This document shows positions 27,627-37,105 of a stretch of DNA of 64,000 nucleotides, piece by piece. Under the pieces are notes generated by a model. It had not been told where the DNA came from. It worked only from the letters and a program-made list of their open reading frames with translations, and made no database searches. Position numbers and translations under genes: made by a program. The first letter of the stretch is position 1; each line of letters starts with the position of its first letter. Source of the DNA: Leptospira wolbachii serovar Codice str. CDC (lineage in GTDB: Bacteria > Spirochaetota > Leptospiria > Leptospirales > Leptospiraceae); assembly GCF_000332515.2 (NCBI RefSeq), contig NZ_AOGZ02000014.1, positions 1,814,001 through 1,878,000 of the forward strand, in the 5' to 3' direction.

Positions 27627-28979
27627 TCAAACAGCTGCTATTTGTTTTTCGGATACCAAGTTGTATTTCAATTTAATTAAATCGATTTTTTCTTCCATAG
27701 ACTTCCATAAGGAATCTTTTTCTGGATGGAAGGTACAAAGTACACCTTGTCTCACCAGGTCTATGATCTCATCAATGGAGAAGTCCAGAAAGCGGTACAG
27801 CTTAAAAAATTCATAAGTTAAATTTACGTTAAAGATATCAGGATCGTCAGTATTGATACACAACATCAGTCCTTGATCATAATAATAACGAACCGGATGG
27901 TTTTGTTCCTTACGAACGTATTTTCCGGTAAAAACATTGGAAGTAACACAAATCTCAATAGGAATTCTGTTTTCCTTCATATAACGAACAAGTTCAGGAT
28001 CTTGGATCGCAGAAGTTCCATGCCCGATCCTCTCCGCCTTACAAAGATTCACCGCATCCCAAATAGCCCATGGACCGTCGTCTTCCCCTGAGTGAGCCAC
28101 ACATCGTAAACCGGACTCACGTGCCACTTTGAAAACTTCAGAATAATCTTTTGCAGGACCCATAAGTTCCGCACCACCAAGACCTATTCCGATGACTTCT
28201 TTCTGTTTTAGGCCCAATACTCTTTTAAGATTGTTCATTGCATTTTCGGGTCCAAAGGAACGCGAAACGTCAACTAACAATCGAATAGTGATCCCATCTT
28301 TGACTTCGATTTGGCGGATGCGATTCACCATCACTTCAACCATCTCATCAAAATCTAATCCATTTTGAATGAACTTGGAAGGGGCAAAGAAGGCTTCGCA
28401 ATAGATAATATTATTGGAGCGTAAATAATCGGCTAAACTATCAATGAAATAACCAAGATCGGATGCTTCTTTCACGGAACCTTGAACAAAGAAAAATACC
28501 TGAATAAAACCATTTAGATCTTTAAAATTATATTTATCTTCAAACTCTTTGTCTGTGACTTCGATACCGTTCTTTTTGTAGAGGAACTTCAATGTCTCTT
28601 TGTTCACGCAAGCTTCTAAATGCAGGTGAACTTCGGTCTTTGGAATTTCACGAATGAAATTGATAACGTCCTGCTCATTAGGATGGGGAACCGATAAATC
28701 CCCCGCAAGTAATGATCTCCGTTCTTTGAGAACTGACGACTCCACTGAAGGTTCCAACCCCTCTTTGGAAAGTAACCAAAGGGGAGGATGGAGGATCGGG
28801 AGTTCCATAAGGGAAACTCTCTCGTTTAACAGAGTATTGATTTGTTTATCAAAAGTAAGTTGAATGGTAGGAGAGTACGGTCTGTCAGCTGGCAGGCGGC
28901 TCTTTAAGCGGTTGAGCTCTGCAATGTCTCGGTCAATGACAGCAATACGATTTAGAATCTCAGAAAAAGGAACTTCCAT
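27627..28979 (-). CDS. add: Adenosine deaminase family protein
   Basis: A 450-residue metal-dependent hydrolase: TEVHLHLEACVNKETL holds the HxH zinc ligands, GIGLGGAEL the substrate Gly/Glu region (EAFFAPS earlier), RCVAHSGEDDGP the next His, RIGHGTSA the His-Gly, and INTDDPDIFN the Asp pair. Adenosine deaminases convert adenosine to inosine for purine salvage. About 95 extra N-terminal residues, helical and charged, precede the barrel and are not typical. Adenine or N6-methyl-AMP deaminase activity cannot be excluded. Confidence 0.88.
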   Translation of the reverse strand: MEVPFSEILNRIAVIDRDIAELNRLKSRLPADRPYSPTIQLTFDKQINTLLNERVSLMELPILHPPLWLLSKEGLEPSVESSVLKERRSLLAGDLSVPHPNEQDVINFIREIPKTEVHLHLEACVNKETLKFLYKKNGIEVTDKEFEDKYNFKDLNGFIQVFFFVQGSVKEASDLGYFIDSLADYLRSNNIIYCEAFFAPSKFIQNGLDFDEMVEVMVNRIRQIEVKDGITIRLLVDVSRSFGPENAMNNLKRVLGLKQKEVIGIGLGGAELMGPAKDYSEVFKVARESGLRCVAHSGEDDGPWAIWDAVNLCKAERIGHGTSAIQDPELVRYMKENRIPIEICVTSNVFTGKYVRKEQNHPVRYYYDQGLMLCINTDDPDIFNVNLTYEFFKLYRFLDFSIDEIIDLVRQGVLCTFHPEKDSLWKSMEEKIDLIKLKYNLVSEKQIAAV

Positions 28980-29129
28980 GTTCCAGGAAAGAATGAGTAA
29001 ATTCGTGGGTATCTACAAGTAGATTTTTAAAGCTTAGGTGAAAATCCCTATTTAGGTTTGAAAAATCCCGTCGATAGGATCTAAGGGAGCGGAAAAGACT
29101 GGAAATTTTTTCTGAATTATGTCGTATAA

Positions 29130-30329
29130 ATGAATATGCTCACATCTCGCAAAACCTTCCTACCGTTTGCTCTTCCTTCAATTTCTGAGGATGCGATTGA
29201 AGAAGTAGCCCAAGTGTTAAGGTCTGGATGGGTCACCTCAGGCCCCAAGGTCAAACAGTTTGAGATGGAGTTTAGCGACTTTGTAGGCAGTAAAGAAACC
29301 ATCGCTGTCAATTCAGCGACTGCTGGTCTCCACCTAGCTTTAGAAGCGATCGGACTTACCGCCGAAGATGCTGCCATTACCAGTGCGATCACATTCACAG
29401 CCACCACAGAAGTGATTTGTTATTTCGGTGCCGAACCCATTCTCACAGATGTAGATCCAATTCACAATTTGATGACACCAACTACTTTACGGGAAACTAT
29501 CGAATCCAAGTGCAAATGGAACGGTAAAGAACTCAAAAGTAAAAAAACTGGCAAACAAATCAAAGCCATCTTACCAGTACATTTGGCCGGTTATACTTGC
29601 GATATGGAAGGACTCATGGCAATCGCAAAAGAGTATAATTTATATGTAATTGAAGATGCAGCCCATGCTTTCCCCGCTGTCCACAAAGACAAAATGATCG
29701 GAACCTGGGGTGACTTCACTGTGTTTAGTTTTTATGCAACTAAAGGTATCACCACAGGAGAAGGGGGAATGGTCACCACTTCTCATAAAGAGGCGGCAGA
29801 ACGAATTCGCAAAATGCGCCTTCATGGGATTAACCGTGATGCATTTAACCGACCAGGTTGGTATTACGAAGTGGTTGATGCTGGTTACAAATACAATATG
29901 ACAGATATTGCGGCTGCGTTAGGTGTAGTTCAACTAAAAGAATCTCATGGATTCTGGGAGCGTAGAACCGAGATCGCAAAGCATTATAACCAAGAATTTA
30001 GTACATTAAAAGGAATCAAACTTCCGAAAGAAGATTCAAATGGGATTCATAGTTGGCATCTATACCGTATAGAACTTGATCCTAAAATTGCAAAAGTCGG
30101 ACGCGATAGTTTTGTTGAAGAATTAAAAGAAAGAAATATTGGCACAAGCCTCCACTTCATTCCGATCTTCGAACATCCCTATTATAAAAAGACATTCCAA
30201 TACAATCGAAAAGAATATCCAAATGCATGCCAAATGTATGATAGATCCATTTCTCTTCCTTTGTTTGCTGGTATGACCGAGTCTGATGAAAAAGATGTAA
30301 TTGATGCTGTAAAAGATATTTTAAGCTAA
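29130..30329 (+). CDS. DegT/DnrJ/EryC1/StrS-family aminotransferase
   Basis: 399 residues. PLP motifs: SGWVTSGPKVKQFE, VNSATAGLHLAL, IEDAAHAFPAVHKDK, and the Schiff-base lysine in FYATKGITTGEGGMV. The C-terminal DRSISLPLFAGMTESDEKDV is typical. The family transaminates keto-sugars for LPS O-antigen and other surface glycans. No other sugar-nucleotide genes surround it, so its pathway is open. It converges on the lipoprotein gene with 6 bases between stops. Confidence 0.9.
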   Translation: MNMLTSRKTFLPFALPSISEDAIEEVAQVLRSGWVTSGPKVKQFEMEFSDFVGSKETIAVNSATAGLHLALEAIGLTAEDAAITSAITFTATTEVICYFGAEPILTDVDPIHNLMTPTTLRETIESKCKWNGKELKSKKTGKQIKAILPVHLAGYTCDMEGLMAIAKEYNLYVIEDAAHAFPAVHKDKMIGTWGDFTVFSFYATKGITTGEGGMVTTSHKEAAERIRKMRLHGINRDAFNRPGWYYEVVDAGYKYNMTDIAAALGVVQLKESHGFWERRTEIAKHYNQEFSTLKGIKLPKEDSNGIHSWHLYRIELDPKIAKVGRDSFVEELKERNIGTSLHFIPIFEHPYYKKTFQYNRKEYPNACQMYDRSISLPLFAGMTESDEKDVIDAVKDILS

Positions 30330-30335
30330 TGTGGG

Positions 30336-31166
30336 TCAGTTGACGATTTGTGCGGTTCGGTTCTGATAAAACTCCGGGTCGTACAACTTCAAAAGATCCA
30401 CCAAACCTAAAATAAATTCTGTATCCGTACCATCTGACTTTCTGCGAATCCAAAATCCCACAAGTTCTTTTACAACCTGAGCATCTATGGTTTCATCTCC
30501 TTTTCTATAAACAAAACGAGAGGACTCTTCTGGATCTTCATTGTCTGTAAAAGCAGGATAGAGAAATAAGATAAATCGATCTAAGTAGTAGGGATCTAGT
30601 CTATCTTCTTCCACTAACAATAAATAACGGTCGGCCTCTTTTCGAAAAAATCTTGGATTGGAATCTAGTTTTTGGTATACGATAAAAAATTCACGGGCCG
30701 TGTTTCGAACCAAACTTTCGTAAATGGGTAAAGTTATTTTATATAATGATGGGTTTGTTTTTGCAGGAAGGAGAAATTCTCGTAGTTTCAAAGGAAATTC
30801 TGGATTGTAATGTCCAAATTCAGTACGGGAATTCAATTCTAGATAGTACTTACTATGAGGGCCTGATTCATAAATCTGAATCCCCAAATACTCCGATAGT
30901 TTTTTAAAACTAAGAATTGTTTGAATTTTACAATAGATTTTGTGATAGGAAATTTCTTTTTCACAATACAATCCCAGTTTGGGAAATTGTATCCAAGTGA
31001 ACTCTACTAATTCCTGAAATCTTTTTTCACGTTCAAACGTTTTGTCTACAAACAGAGAATCAAATCTTTGTCCGAAGCCAGAACAAGCAAATAAAAAGAA
31101 TACGGATATTTTACTTAATTTTGTATGTAATTTCAGCAGGTAAATTTTCCCATTCCGAATTGGCAT
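30336..31166 (-). CDS. Putative lipoprotein, unknown function
   Basis: 276 residues from ATG 31166, overlapping the preceding gene by 56 bases. The N-terminus has KLSKISVFFLFACSG, a lipobox FAC at residue 28. The mature part is charged and probably helical, with cysteines in LYCEKEISYHKIYCK (about residues 66-80). No family recognised. It follows the propeller protein in a row of three same-strand genes. Confidence 0.65.
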   Translation of the reverse strand: MPIRNGKIYLLKLHTKLSKISVFFLFACSGFGQRFDSLFVDKTFEREKRFQELVEFTWIQFPKLGLYCEKEISYHKIYCKIQTILSFKKLSEYLGIQIYESGPHSKYYLELNSRTEFGHYNPEFPLKLREFLLPAKTNPSLYKITLPIYESLVRNTAREFFIVYQKLDSNPRFFRKEADRYLLLVEEDRLDPYYLDRFILFLYPAFTDNEDPEESSRFVYRKGDETIDAQVVKELVGFWIRRKSDGTDTEFILGLVDLLKLYDPEFYQNRTAQIVN

Positions 31167-32508
31167 CCTTACGGAAGTATACCGGAGAAACTGAGGATTT
31201 GAAATTCAAACTTTGGAATAAAATCAAATCAGACTCTTTTTTTTCAAAATATCGCTTATCCGTATTACTTCCAAGACCCAAATCCCCAATAGGAATCCAA
31301 CCGTAACTCAAAAGAAAAATGGATAAGGAATCTTGCATAGACTTTGGCTTTCCTTTTTCAAAACGAATCATTCGAAACGGCTGCATCGGAACTCCAATGG
31401 CTTTCATTTTATCTTTAAAATCATTTATACCAACACTAGTTTGGCGAGCTTGATAAATCGCATCCAAATAATCTCTAGGTAAAAATTTTACTTCCTCACT
31501 AGGTTTTTCATAAAAAGCGGTCACATCCCCCGGATATACAGCTTCTTTATCTAAATACTCATCAGTAACATAGTACTTAATAAATTGATTTTTAGAAGAG
31601 AATTTATACTTAACAGTTTGTTCTCCAGGTAAGTCTTCGATGGATAACTTCTTCATTTGAACTCGGTTCCTTTGAATGAAAGTTGGCTGGTAGGCCGGAT
31701 CGGAAAACTTAACAGATCGAATTCTTTGTTGTTCATTCGATGGCGGATGAAGGATAGCTATTTGTGCTTTTGATAAGGAAACAGAATCAAGTTTGAATTT
31801 TAATGTAACTTCTAAATTGTATTCTTCTTCTCCTGAAGCAATAAAACGTTCTGTCTCAACGAAGGGAATATTTTTGATTTCCTTATTTTCGCGGTCTACA
31901 ACCCAAAGTTTAGATCCACTTAGTAAAACACCACGAATAGATCTTAGATTTGTTTTAATCGATCCTGTAATTTTTCCTGTTTTCGTGTCATACCGGTAGA
32001 TGCTATTATCTGCCGAATCCGAAATCCATAAGGAATCTCTCCCATAACAGATGTCACGCGGCCGAGTGCGATCCGTGAAAAATCCACCTATCAAAAGTGA
32101 AGTCGATTGATCATAAATTTGAACTTTTCCAGAATCCAAATCCAAAATATAATAATAATTTCCGACGCTGGCAATACCGGCAACATTGGAAAGGGGGATC
32201 TGAATTTTATCAGTAATCCCACCGGAGTTGGGATCTAGTTTCAGAATCTGTTTGGGTGCCACGACAAGAAGTTTGCCTTCACGAGCATCAAAACTAATAC
32301 CACGCAGGTTTGCTAAACCTAAGTTAAAGATCTCTTGTTCACCAATTTCATTGATTTTAATAATTGCACGACGATTGGTATCAATGTACCAAAAATTGAT
32401 TCCATCCCAAGCAAGACCGTATGCTTTCTCTGTAAGTTTGTATTCCTTACTTTCCTGTGCCAATAATCCGAATGAAAAGAATGTTAATAATAATAAAATA
32501 CGAATCAT
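31111..32508 (-). CDS. Secreted beta-propeller (NHL/YncE-like) protein with C-terminal extension
   Basis: The signal peptide is MIRILLLLTFFSFGLLAQ. Residues about 25-215 form repeated blades (GLAWDGINFWYIDTNRRAIIKI, RGISFDAREGKLLVVA, VAGIASVGNYYYILDL, RPRDICYGRDSLWISD, RGVLLSGSKLWVVDR). The C-terminal half (about 225-465) is beta-rich and ends near a region (YLDAIYQARQTSVGINDFKDKMKAIGVPM) faintly like transglutaminase-type domains. The start overlaps the M50 protease stop by one base (TAATG), so coupled translation is likely. Confidence 0.75.
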   Translation of the reverse strand: MIRILLLLTFFSFGLLAQESKEYKLTEKAYGLAWDGINFWYIDTNRRAIIKINEIGEQEIFNLGLANLRGISFDAREGKLLVVAPKQILKLDPNSGGITDKIQIPLSNVAGIASVGNYYYILDLDSGKVQIYDQSTSLLIGGFFTDRTRPRDICYGRDSLWISDSADNSIYRYDTKTGKITGSIKTNLRSIRGVLLSGSKLWVVDRENKEIKNIPFVETERFIASGEEEYNLEVTLKFKLDSVSLSKAQIAILHPPSNEQQRIRSVKFSDPAYQPTFIQRNRVQMKKLSIEDLPGEQTVKYKFSSKNQFIKYYVTDEYLDKEAVYPGDVTAFYEKPSEEVKFLPRDYLDAIYQARQTSVGINDFKDKMKAIGVPMQPFRMIRFEKGKPKSMQDSLSIFLLSYGWIPIGDLGLGSNTDKRYFEKKESDLILFQSLNFKSSVSPVYFRKDANSEWENLPAEITYKIK

Positions 32509-33434
32509 TAATCTAACCCAACGCTTTGTGTTATCAGACGAAAAATATCCATGAGTAAAGATGATTCCTCAAATTCGGAACCCAAGATAATCGGTTTCGG
32601 AACAAAAATGATTAGGAATGTTACTAACATTGATGCTCCAAAGTAAAAACGAAATTTTCCAATTCCCGATACGGAATCGCGAATAAAGGGGTGTTCGATC
32701 TTCACAACATAATAGATAATAAAACCCCAAAGTAGCCAAGTAAAATGAACCAAAGCGAAAATCATAAAAAACACAAATAAACGGTGAATCCATTTTCGAT
32801 AATTTTCACCAAACATAGAATAGATGACGTGACCACCGTCCAATTGACCAAAAGGAAGTAGGTTTACTGCTGTAATTAAAAGACCCACCCATCCAGCTTT
32901 AGCAAGTGGGTGCGCTTGTATATCCATCGTTGAAAGATCAATGGGGCCGAGGATCCACTGAGTAGTAAAATAAGTGAAAAGGCTATCGCCAAAAAACAAA
33001 AAACCAGATCGATCAAAGTCTGGTGGAATTTCAATCACTTTGGACAAACTAATACCCACTAACCAGGCAATTACAGAAAGGATTAAACTTGCTGCGGGTC
33101 CACCAATACCAATATCGAATAAAACCTTTTTATCAGGAATTTGTTGTTTGATTTGGATCACAGCTCCCATGGTTCCGATCGGTCCCACTGGTAAAGGAAT
33201 GAAGTACGGCCATGTGGCTTTCACACCATAATACCTGGCGGGTAGATAATGGCCCATTTCATGGGCTAGTAAAATGAATAACAAAGAAGCCGAATAGGGC
33301 CAGTTCTCAAAAAACATAAGTTTATAATTCTCTAATGTTTGAGGAATTTGAGGATTGAGAAAAATATCAGAGTAAGTTAAAGTAAAAAAAGTAAGAATGA
33401 ATAAAAGAATGTGTATTGTTTTTTTTGATTCCAA
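32508..33434 (-). CDS. Site-2-protease-like M50 metallopeptidase
   Basis: 308 residues with several transmembrane helices. The zinc motif HEMGH lies in LLFILLAHEMGHYLPARYYG (near residue 60) and the third ligand in FGQLDGGHVIYSMFG (near 195). Members cleave membrane proteins inside the bilayer, often releasing sigma factors or transcription factors. It has no PDZ domain, as in the shorter group of M50 proteins. It is first of three coupled genes; substrate unknown. Confidence 0.88.
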   Translation of the reverse strand: MESKKTIHILLFILTFFTLTYSDIFLNPQIPQTLENYKLMFFENWPYSASLLFILLAHEMGHYLPARYYGVKATWPYFIPLPVGPIGTMGAVIQIKQQIPDKKVLFDIGIGGPAASLILSVIAWLVGISLSKVIEIPPDFDRSGFLFFGDSLFTYFTTQWILGPIDLSTMDIQAHPLAKAGWVGLLITAVNLLPFGQLDGGHVIYSMFGENYRKWIHRLFVFFMIFALVHFTWLLWGFIIYYVVKIEHPFIRDSVSGIGKFRFYFGASMLVTFLIIFVPKPIILGSEFEESSLLMDIFRLITQSVGLD

Positions 33435-33527
33435 AGTCGGAACAACCTAGAAATTTATTTCTACTCGAAAGAATATAGAACTTAAGTTTAGAATCAATTA
33501 GAAACCCAAACAGCAAAAGAAATTTAA

Positions 33528-33567
33528 AAGGTTCTCAAGGATCTGAACTTCATTCAGATTGAACCTT
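33528..33567. other. Two-tier hairpin in the M50 protease-cysE gap
   Basis: Outer stem AAGGTTC (33528-33534)/GAACCTT (33561-33567) encloses inner stem ATCTGAA (33541-33547)/TTCAGAT (33553-33559) with loop CTTCA. On the minus strand it is followed by TTTAAATTTCTTT and lies 93 bases upstream of the protease start, so it could be a 5'-leader attenuator. The rest of the 362-base gap (33435-33796) is AT-rich, with a possible cysE promoter at its right end. Confidence 0.5.
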
Positions 33568-33757
33568 AATTCCTGCACCATTTGGAAAAACTGTGTCAAT
33601 TCCTTACGAAATGGCAAAGTTGATTCTTTTTTGCAGATCCTTTGAAATGAAATTTTTCTTCCTCAAATTGGGTCTTTGGATTCCATTGAACAAGTGAATT
33701 TTTTGTACAGATCCTCAGTTCCTTATCCTTTTAAATCTTTCCCAACCCTTGGAAAAG

Positions 33758-33784
33758 TTGACTCGTCTAATCAGTAATTATAAA
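33758..33784 (+). promoter_or_regulatory. Possible cysE promoter
   Basis: TTGACT (33758-33763) and TATAAA (33779-33784) are spaced 15 bases, slightly short, 13 bases before the ATG. A very short leader would result. Confidence 0.35.
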
Positions 33785-33796
33785 ACCAACTAATCA

Positions 33797-34513
33797 ATGT
33801 TTGAAAATATAAAAATTATCAAAAAATTTGACCCGGCAGCAAAATCCTATTTGGAAATTGTGCTTTGTTACCCTGGGCTGCATGCCCTATGGCTCCATAA
33901 ATTCGCTCATTTACTTTATAAACTTCGATTGCCCATCATCCCAAGACTGGTAAATTACATTAGTCGGTTTTTAACGGGCATTGATATCCACCCTGGTGCC
34001 AAAATTGCGCCAGGTGTTTTTATAGATCACGGTTCTGGAGTAGTGATTGGAGAAACTGCAATTATAGGCAGTGGTTCCCTCATCTTCCAAGGAGTGACCC
34101 TTGGGGGAACAGGAAAAGAATCCGGAAAACGACATCCAACGATTGGTAAGCATGTAGTAATAGGAGCAGGGGCGAAAGTTCTAGGAAATATCACAGTTGA
34201 AGACCATGTCCGAGTTGGTGCTGGATCTGTTGTTATGCGAAATGTTCCGGCAGGTTGTACTGTAGTGGGAATTCCTGGTAAGGTAGTTAAGGCTGGTGAC
34301 ATAGCGTCTGATAGCGTAGAACAAATGTTAGAACACAATCAAATGCCAGATCCAATTGCCAAAGTATTTTCTGTTCTACTGGAAAAAGTCGAAACTCAAC
34401 AACAGCTCATTAACAAACTTTACGAAAAACAACAACTGTTAGAAAAATCTTCAATTGAAGCTCAAGAAGATGATAGATTCCTTCAAGAATTCATTCATGG
34501 AGATGGAATTTAA
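33797..34513 (+). CDS. cysE: Serine O-acetyltransferase
   Basis: 238 residues. The left-handed beta-helix begins at GIDIHPGAKIAPGVFIDHGSG, with catalytic His/Asp in the FIDHGSG turn, then VVIGETAIIG, LGGTGKESGKRHPTIG and VVGIPGKVV. It makes O-acetylserine, the cysteine precursor. The C-terminal 60 residues are an added coiled coil with QQQ and EKQQLLEKSS. No CysK gene is adjacent in the window. The end overlaps a convergent gene by 4 bases. Confidence 0.94.
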   Translation: MFENIKIIKKFDPAAKSYLEIVLCYPGLHALWLHKFAHLLYKLRLPIIPRLVNYISRFLTGIDIHPGAKIAPGVFIDHGSGVVIGETAIIGSGSLIFQGVTLGGTGKESGKRHPTIGKHVVIGAGAKVLGNITVEDHVRVGAGSVVMRNVPAGCTVVGIPGKVVKAGDIASDSVEQMLEHNQMPDPIAKVFSVLLEKVETQQQLINKLYEKQQLLEKSSIEAQEDDRFLQEFIHGDGI

Positions 34514-35424
34514 AATTCTTTTAAAAGTTCTGTCTTCTTGCGGTTGTATTCCTCATCTGTTATGAGTTGGTTCTTTCTCATTTCTTCTAATGCTTTTAGT
34601 TTTTCTGGAACTGATTTCCATTGTTCCACTGGTGCAATGACCTCTTCCTCCTTTGGATACTTATAGAGAGGAGGATTTGGAATCAATTCTGGAATCTGAT
34701 AAACAACCACATTCCCATAAATACCATTTTTACTAACAAGTTTGTCTTTATACAAACTTGTATGTTGTTTGTCTCGTAGCCAAAGTTCGGGTCTATAGAT
34801 TGGTTTGATTGGGGAAGGATGAAAAATCACCCAATCTTCGAATGAATACTGCGTTTGGAAACTGATATTAGTATTGATTTCATGAAATAATAAAACCAAA
34901 CCTTCTTCTGTACCTAAGATATAAAAACTTGTTTTTAGTATTTTTACGTTCGGTGCGAGAATATCATCTAACTTAAAAATACAAAGATACACTTTTGGTT
35001 CTTTATTTGTAACTACCTTCTCAGCAAATTTTTGTATTTCAGGCAGATAGGCCTCTGGAACCAAAACCTCCCAATCTTCATAAGCAAGGACACCTCGTTT
35101 GTATTGGATGGACTTTAGTACATTGGGTAGTTCAGTGAATTTTATTGTGTCTATGTTAAGTTTTGAAACTTCATTTGGAAAAATCTTCCGCCATTCATCT
35201 TCCTCCACTTCAAAAAAAGCCAAAGATGCGGAAGAATCTATAAGTTTAATTTTACTAGCAAAACTGGAACAATCGGTAATAAAAAAAATAAGAAGCAAAA
35301 CAAAGGATTTTTTTGAACTTGCCGTTAATGAATTTATGAATACGCTGAAAACCGTGTATCGACTGGTTTTGTTTTTGATTGTATTTGGTTTTTTATCTGG
35401 CGAAAAATGGAATGCACAGGCCAT
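34510..35424 (-). CDS. Putative lipoprotein with C-terminal SHOCT-like helix; start uncertain
   Basis: The lipobox is in KSFVLLLIFFITDCSSF, but the only canonical start is ATG 35424, which would give an implausible 51-residue leader that is antisense to the divergent thioredoxin-like gene. A start near 35337 (ATA) would give a normal leader. The mature protein is beta-rich with many aromatic residues. The last 30 residues, KLKALEEMRKNQLITDEEYNRKKTELL, form the short helical SHOCT pattern found at the ends of many bacterial proteins. Function unknown. Confidence 0.7.
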   Translation of the reverse strand: MACAFHFSPDKKPNTIKNKTSRYTVFSVFINSLTASSKKSFVLLLIFFITDCSSFASKIKLIDSSASLAFFEVEEDEWRKIFPNEVSKLNIDTIKFTELPNVLKSIQYKRGVLAYEDWEVLVPEAYLPEIQKFAEKVVTNKEPKVYLCIFKLDDILAPNVKILKTSFYILGTEEGLVLLFHEINTNISFQTQYSFEDWVIFHPSPIKPIYRPELWLRDKQHTSLYKDKLVSKNGIYGNVVVYQIPELIPNPPLYKYPKEEEVIAPVEQWKSVPEKLKALEEMRKNQLITDEEYNRKKTELLKEF

Positions 35425-35851
35425 GCCACAATTTCAGATGAAGGACCAATATGGGCAATCGTATTCTGACAGTTCCGTAAAAGGAAAACCTGTCGTATTA
35501 ATGGGATGTTTCCTTCGTGATCTGGAACTCTGCCGCAAACAAGGCCGAAAACTCTACTGGAAAATGCAAAATTTACTTTGGAAAGATAGTTCGAAAGTTC
35601 ACTTCCTTCTTTATTTGGATTTCCAAGAAACAAACAAACTTGTGGAAGATTACCTAGAAGAATCCAAAACAAAACAATTTGAAAGTATTCTTTTGGATCG
35701 CAAAGGCCACCTTTCCGTCGGTCTAACCAAAGGCGAATCCTACATACGAATATTTAATAAATCAGGCAAACTAGTTTCTTCATCCTATCAGGAACAAATG
35801 GATGAAGATCTTATCCGAGAAATATATGGCATTCTTAAAAAAGAAATATAA
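35336..35851 (+). CDS. Exported thioredoxin-fold protein (redox Cys pair absent)
   Basis: The signal peptide is TVYRLVLFLIVFGFLSG. The mature part reads like a peroxiredoxin/TlpA-type domain: MPQFQMKDQYGQSYSDSSVKGKPVVLMGCF, then a helix, VHFLLYLDFQETNKLVEDYL, ESILLDRKGHLSVGL and YIRIFNKSGKLV. In place of a CxxC motif there is GCFLRDLELC, so disulfide chemistry of the usual kind is doubtful. The frame extends 79 codons upstream, but that part is antisense to the neighbouring lipoprotein. The next lipoprotein gene overlaps its end by 26 bases. Confidence 0.7.
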   Translation: MNTLKTVYRLVLFLIVFGFLSGEKWNAQAMPQFQMKDQYGQSYSDSSVKGKPVVLMGCFLRDLELCRKQGRKLYWKMQNLLWKDSSKVHFLLYLDFQETNKLVEDYLEESKTKQFESILLDRKGHLSVGLTKGESYIRIFNKSGKLVSSSYQEQMDEDLIREIYGILKKEI

Positions 35852-37049
35852 CTTTCACAATTATTTATTATGTACGCTAATCTTCGTTAGTGTTTCTAAT
35901 TGTTTTCAAAAAAATGAAAACTATTATCAGTTTTGGAAAGGATATGACCATCTGCAACGGTCCATCAAATCTACCTCAAAAAACGAAGTATTTTTTGCAG
36001 CCCTTGCTGGCAGTCTCAGCGAAGAAAACGAATCCCAACTTCCAAAGACTCCAGAAGGTTATCCTTTCCTTTCCCTCTCCGGTAGCATTGACAACCAACA
36101 GAATTGGAACCTGCATTGGAATGAGCCAGAGCCAACTAAATACGATTTTCTTGCTAAAGTTACTTTTACACCCAAACAATGGGAAGAACGAGAGATTTAT
36201 GCTGTGGAAAAAAAGACCATTCATAAACTAAACGGGTACCAACCACGAGATTTTTTCAAATGGTTTCATGATTTTGCTTTAGCCATCAATGACCACAATG
36301 CTTATCAATCTTTGAAATCAACATCGCAAAACTTGCAATTTCTTTGTAGTGCCATGCAATGCCATGTAACTGAAAATGCAGAATGGCATACGTTAGAATT
36401 CACAATCAACGAAGATACAAAGACTAAGTTTCCTGGATTTTACCAACGAACAGGCTCACGATTAGAAAAAACTAAACTAAATATTGAAGTATGGGATAAA
36501 TTCAATCCAACTCATAAATTTAAAATTACAAATCAGGGCAAAACCATCCAGTTTCATTTTCCCATTGATCCTCCTGCCGATTACTTTCTTTCTCCAAAAG
36601 AAATACGATTTTTAGGAGATTTTGAAATCCGATCTTTTGGGATCACCGTAAAAATCAATAATTTGGAATACAAATTAAAAACAAGTTTTGATAATCAAAC
36701 AGACACTCTTAACGGACATTTTGTACGGATTGGGAAAAAAGAAATCAACGGAAGTTTTTTCTACATTATTCCCCAAGGTTTTGTGAATTTTTTTATCCCA
36801 GGGAATATGGATGAATACTTTAATGAGTTTTTTACCCTACTTATCCAAGGAACCCAAGGAAGGGGAGGTTCCCAAATCCATGCAACGTTTAGAAAAACAC
36901 CGCGCGGACAAATCAATACGATTACCACTTACAACGAAACTAAAAGGAAACGGTTTTCTTTGTTTGGCGGCGATGATTCTCAAAAGGCAAGTAATGATTT
37001 TGATTTTTTTGCCTCATGGGAAGAGGCCATGTTGGAAGATTTAAAGTAA
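35826..37049 (+). CDS. Putative lipoprotein, unknown function
   Basis: 407 residues. The leader NYLLCTLIFVSVSNC ends in a lipobox SNC. The mature protein is aromatic- and Asn-rich with strand patterns, including a section (about 260-345) that could form a beta-sheet surface (YFLSPKEIRFLGDFEIRSFG). No family recognised. An upstream ATG (35802) is also in frame. It overlaps the thioredoxin-like gene by 26 bases, so the two are co-transcribed. Confidence 0.7.
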   Translation: MAFLKKKYNFHNYLLCTLIFVSVSNCFQKNENYYQFWKGYDHLQRSIKSTSKNEVFFAALAGSLSEENESQLPKTPEGYPFLSLSGSIDNQQNWNLHWNEPEPTKYDFLAKVTFTPKQWEEREIYAVEKKTIHKLNGYQPRDFFKWFHDFALAINDHNAYQSLKSTSQNLQFLCSAMQCHVTENAEWHTLEFTINEDTKTKFPGFYQRTGSRLEKTKLNIEVWDKFNPTHKFKITNQGKTIQFHFPIDPPADYFLSPKEIRFLGDFEIRSFGITVKINNLEYKLKTSFDNQTDTLNGHFVRIGKKEINGSFFYIIPQGFVNFFIPGNMDEYFNEFFTLLIQGTQGRGGSQIHATFRKTPRGQINTITTYNETKRKRFSLFGGDDSQKASNDFDFFASWEEAMLEDLK

Positions 37050-37105
37050 AAACGAAGGCCTCATTTTTTATTTAACTTAAAAAATGGATCTGTTTCCCTA
37101 TCAAA

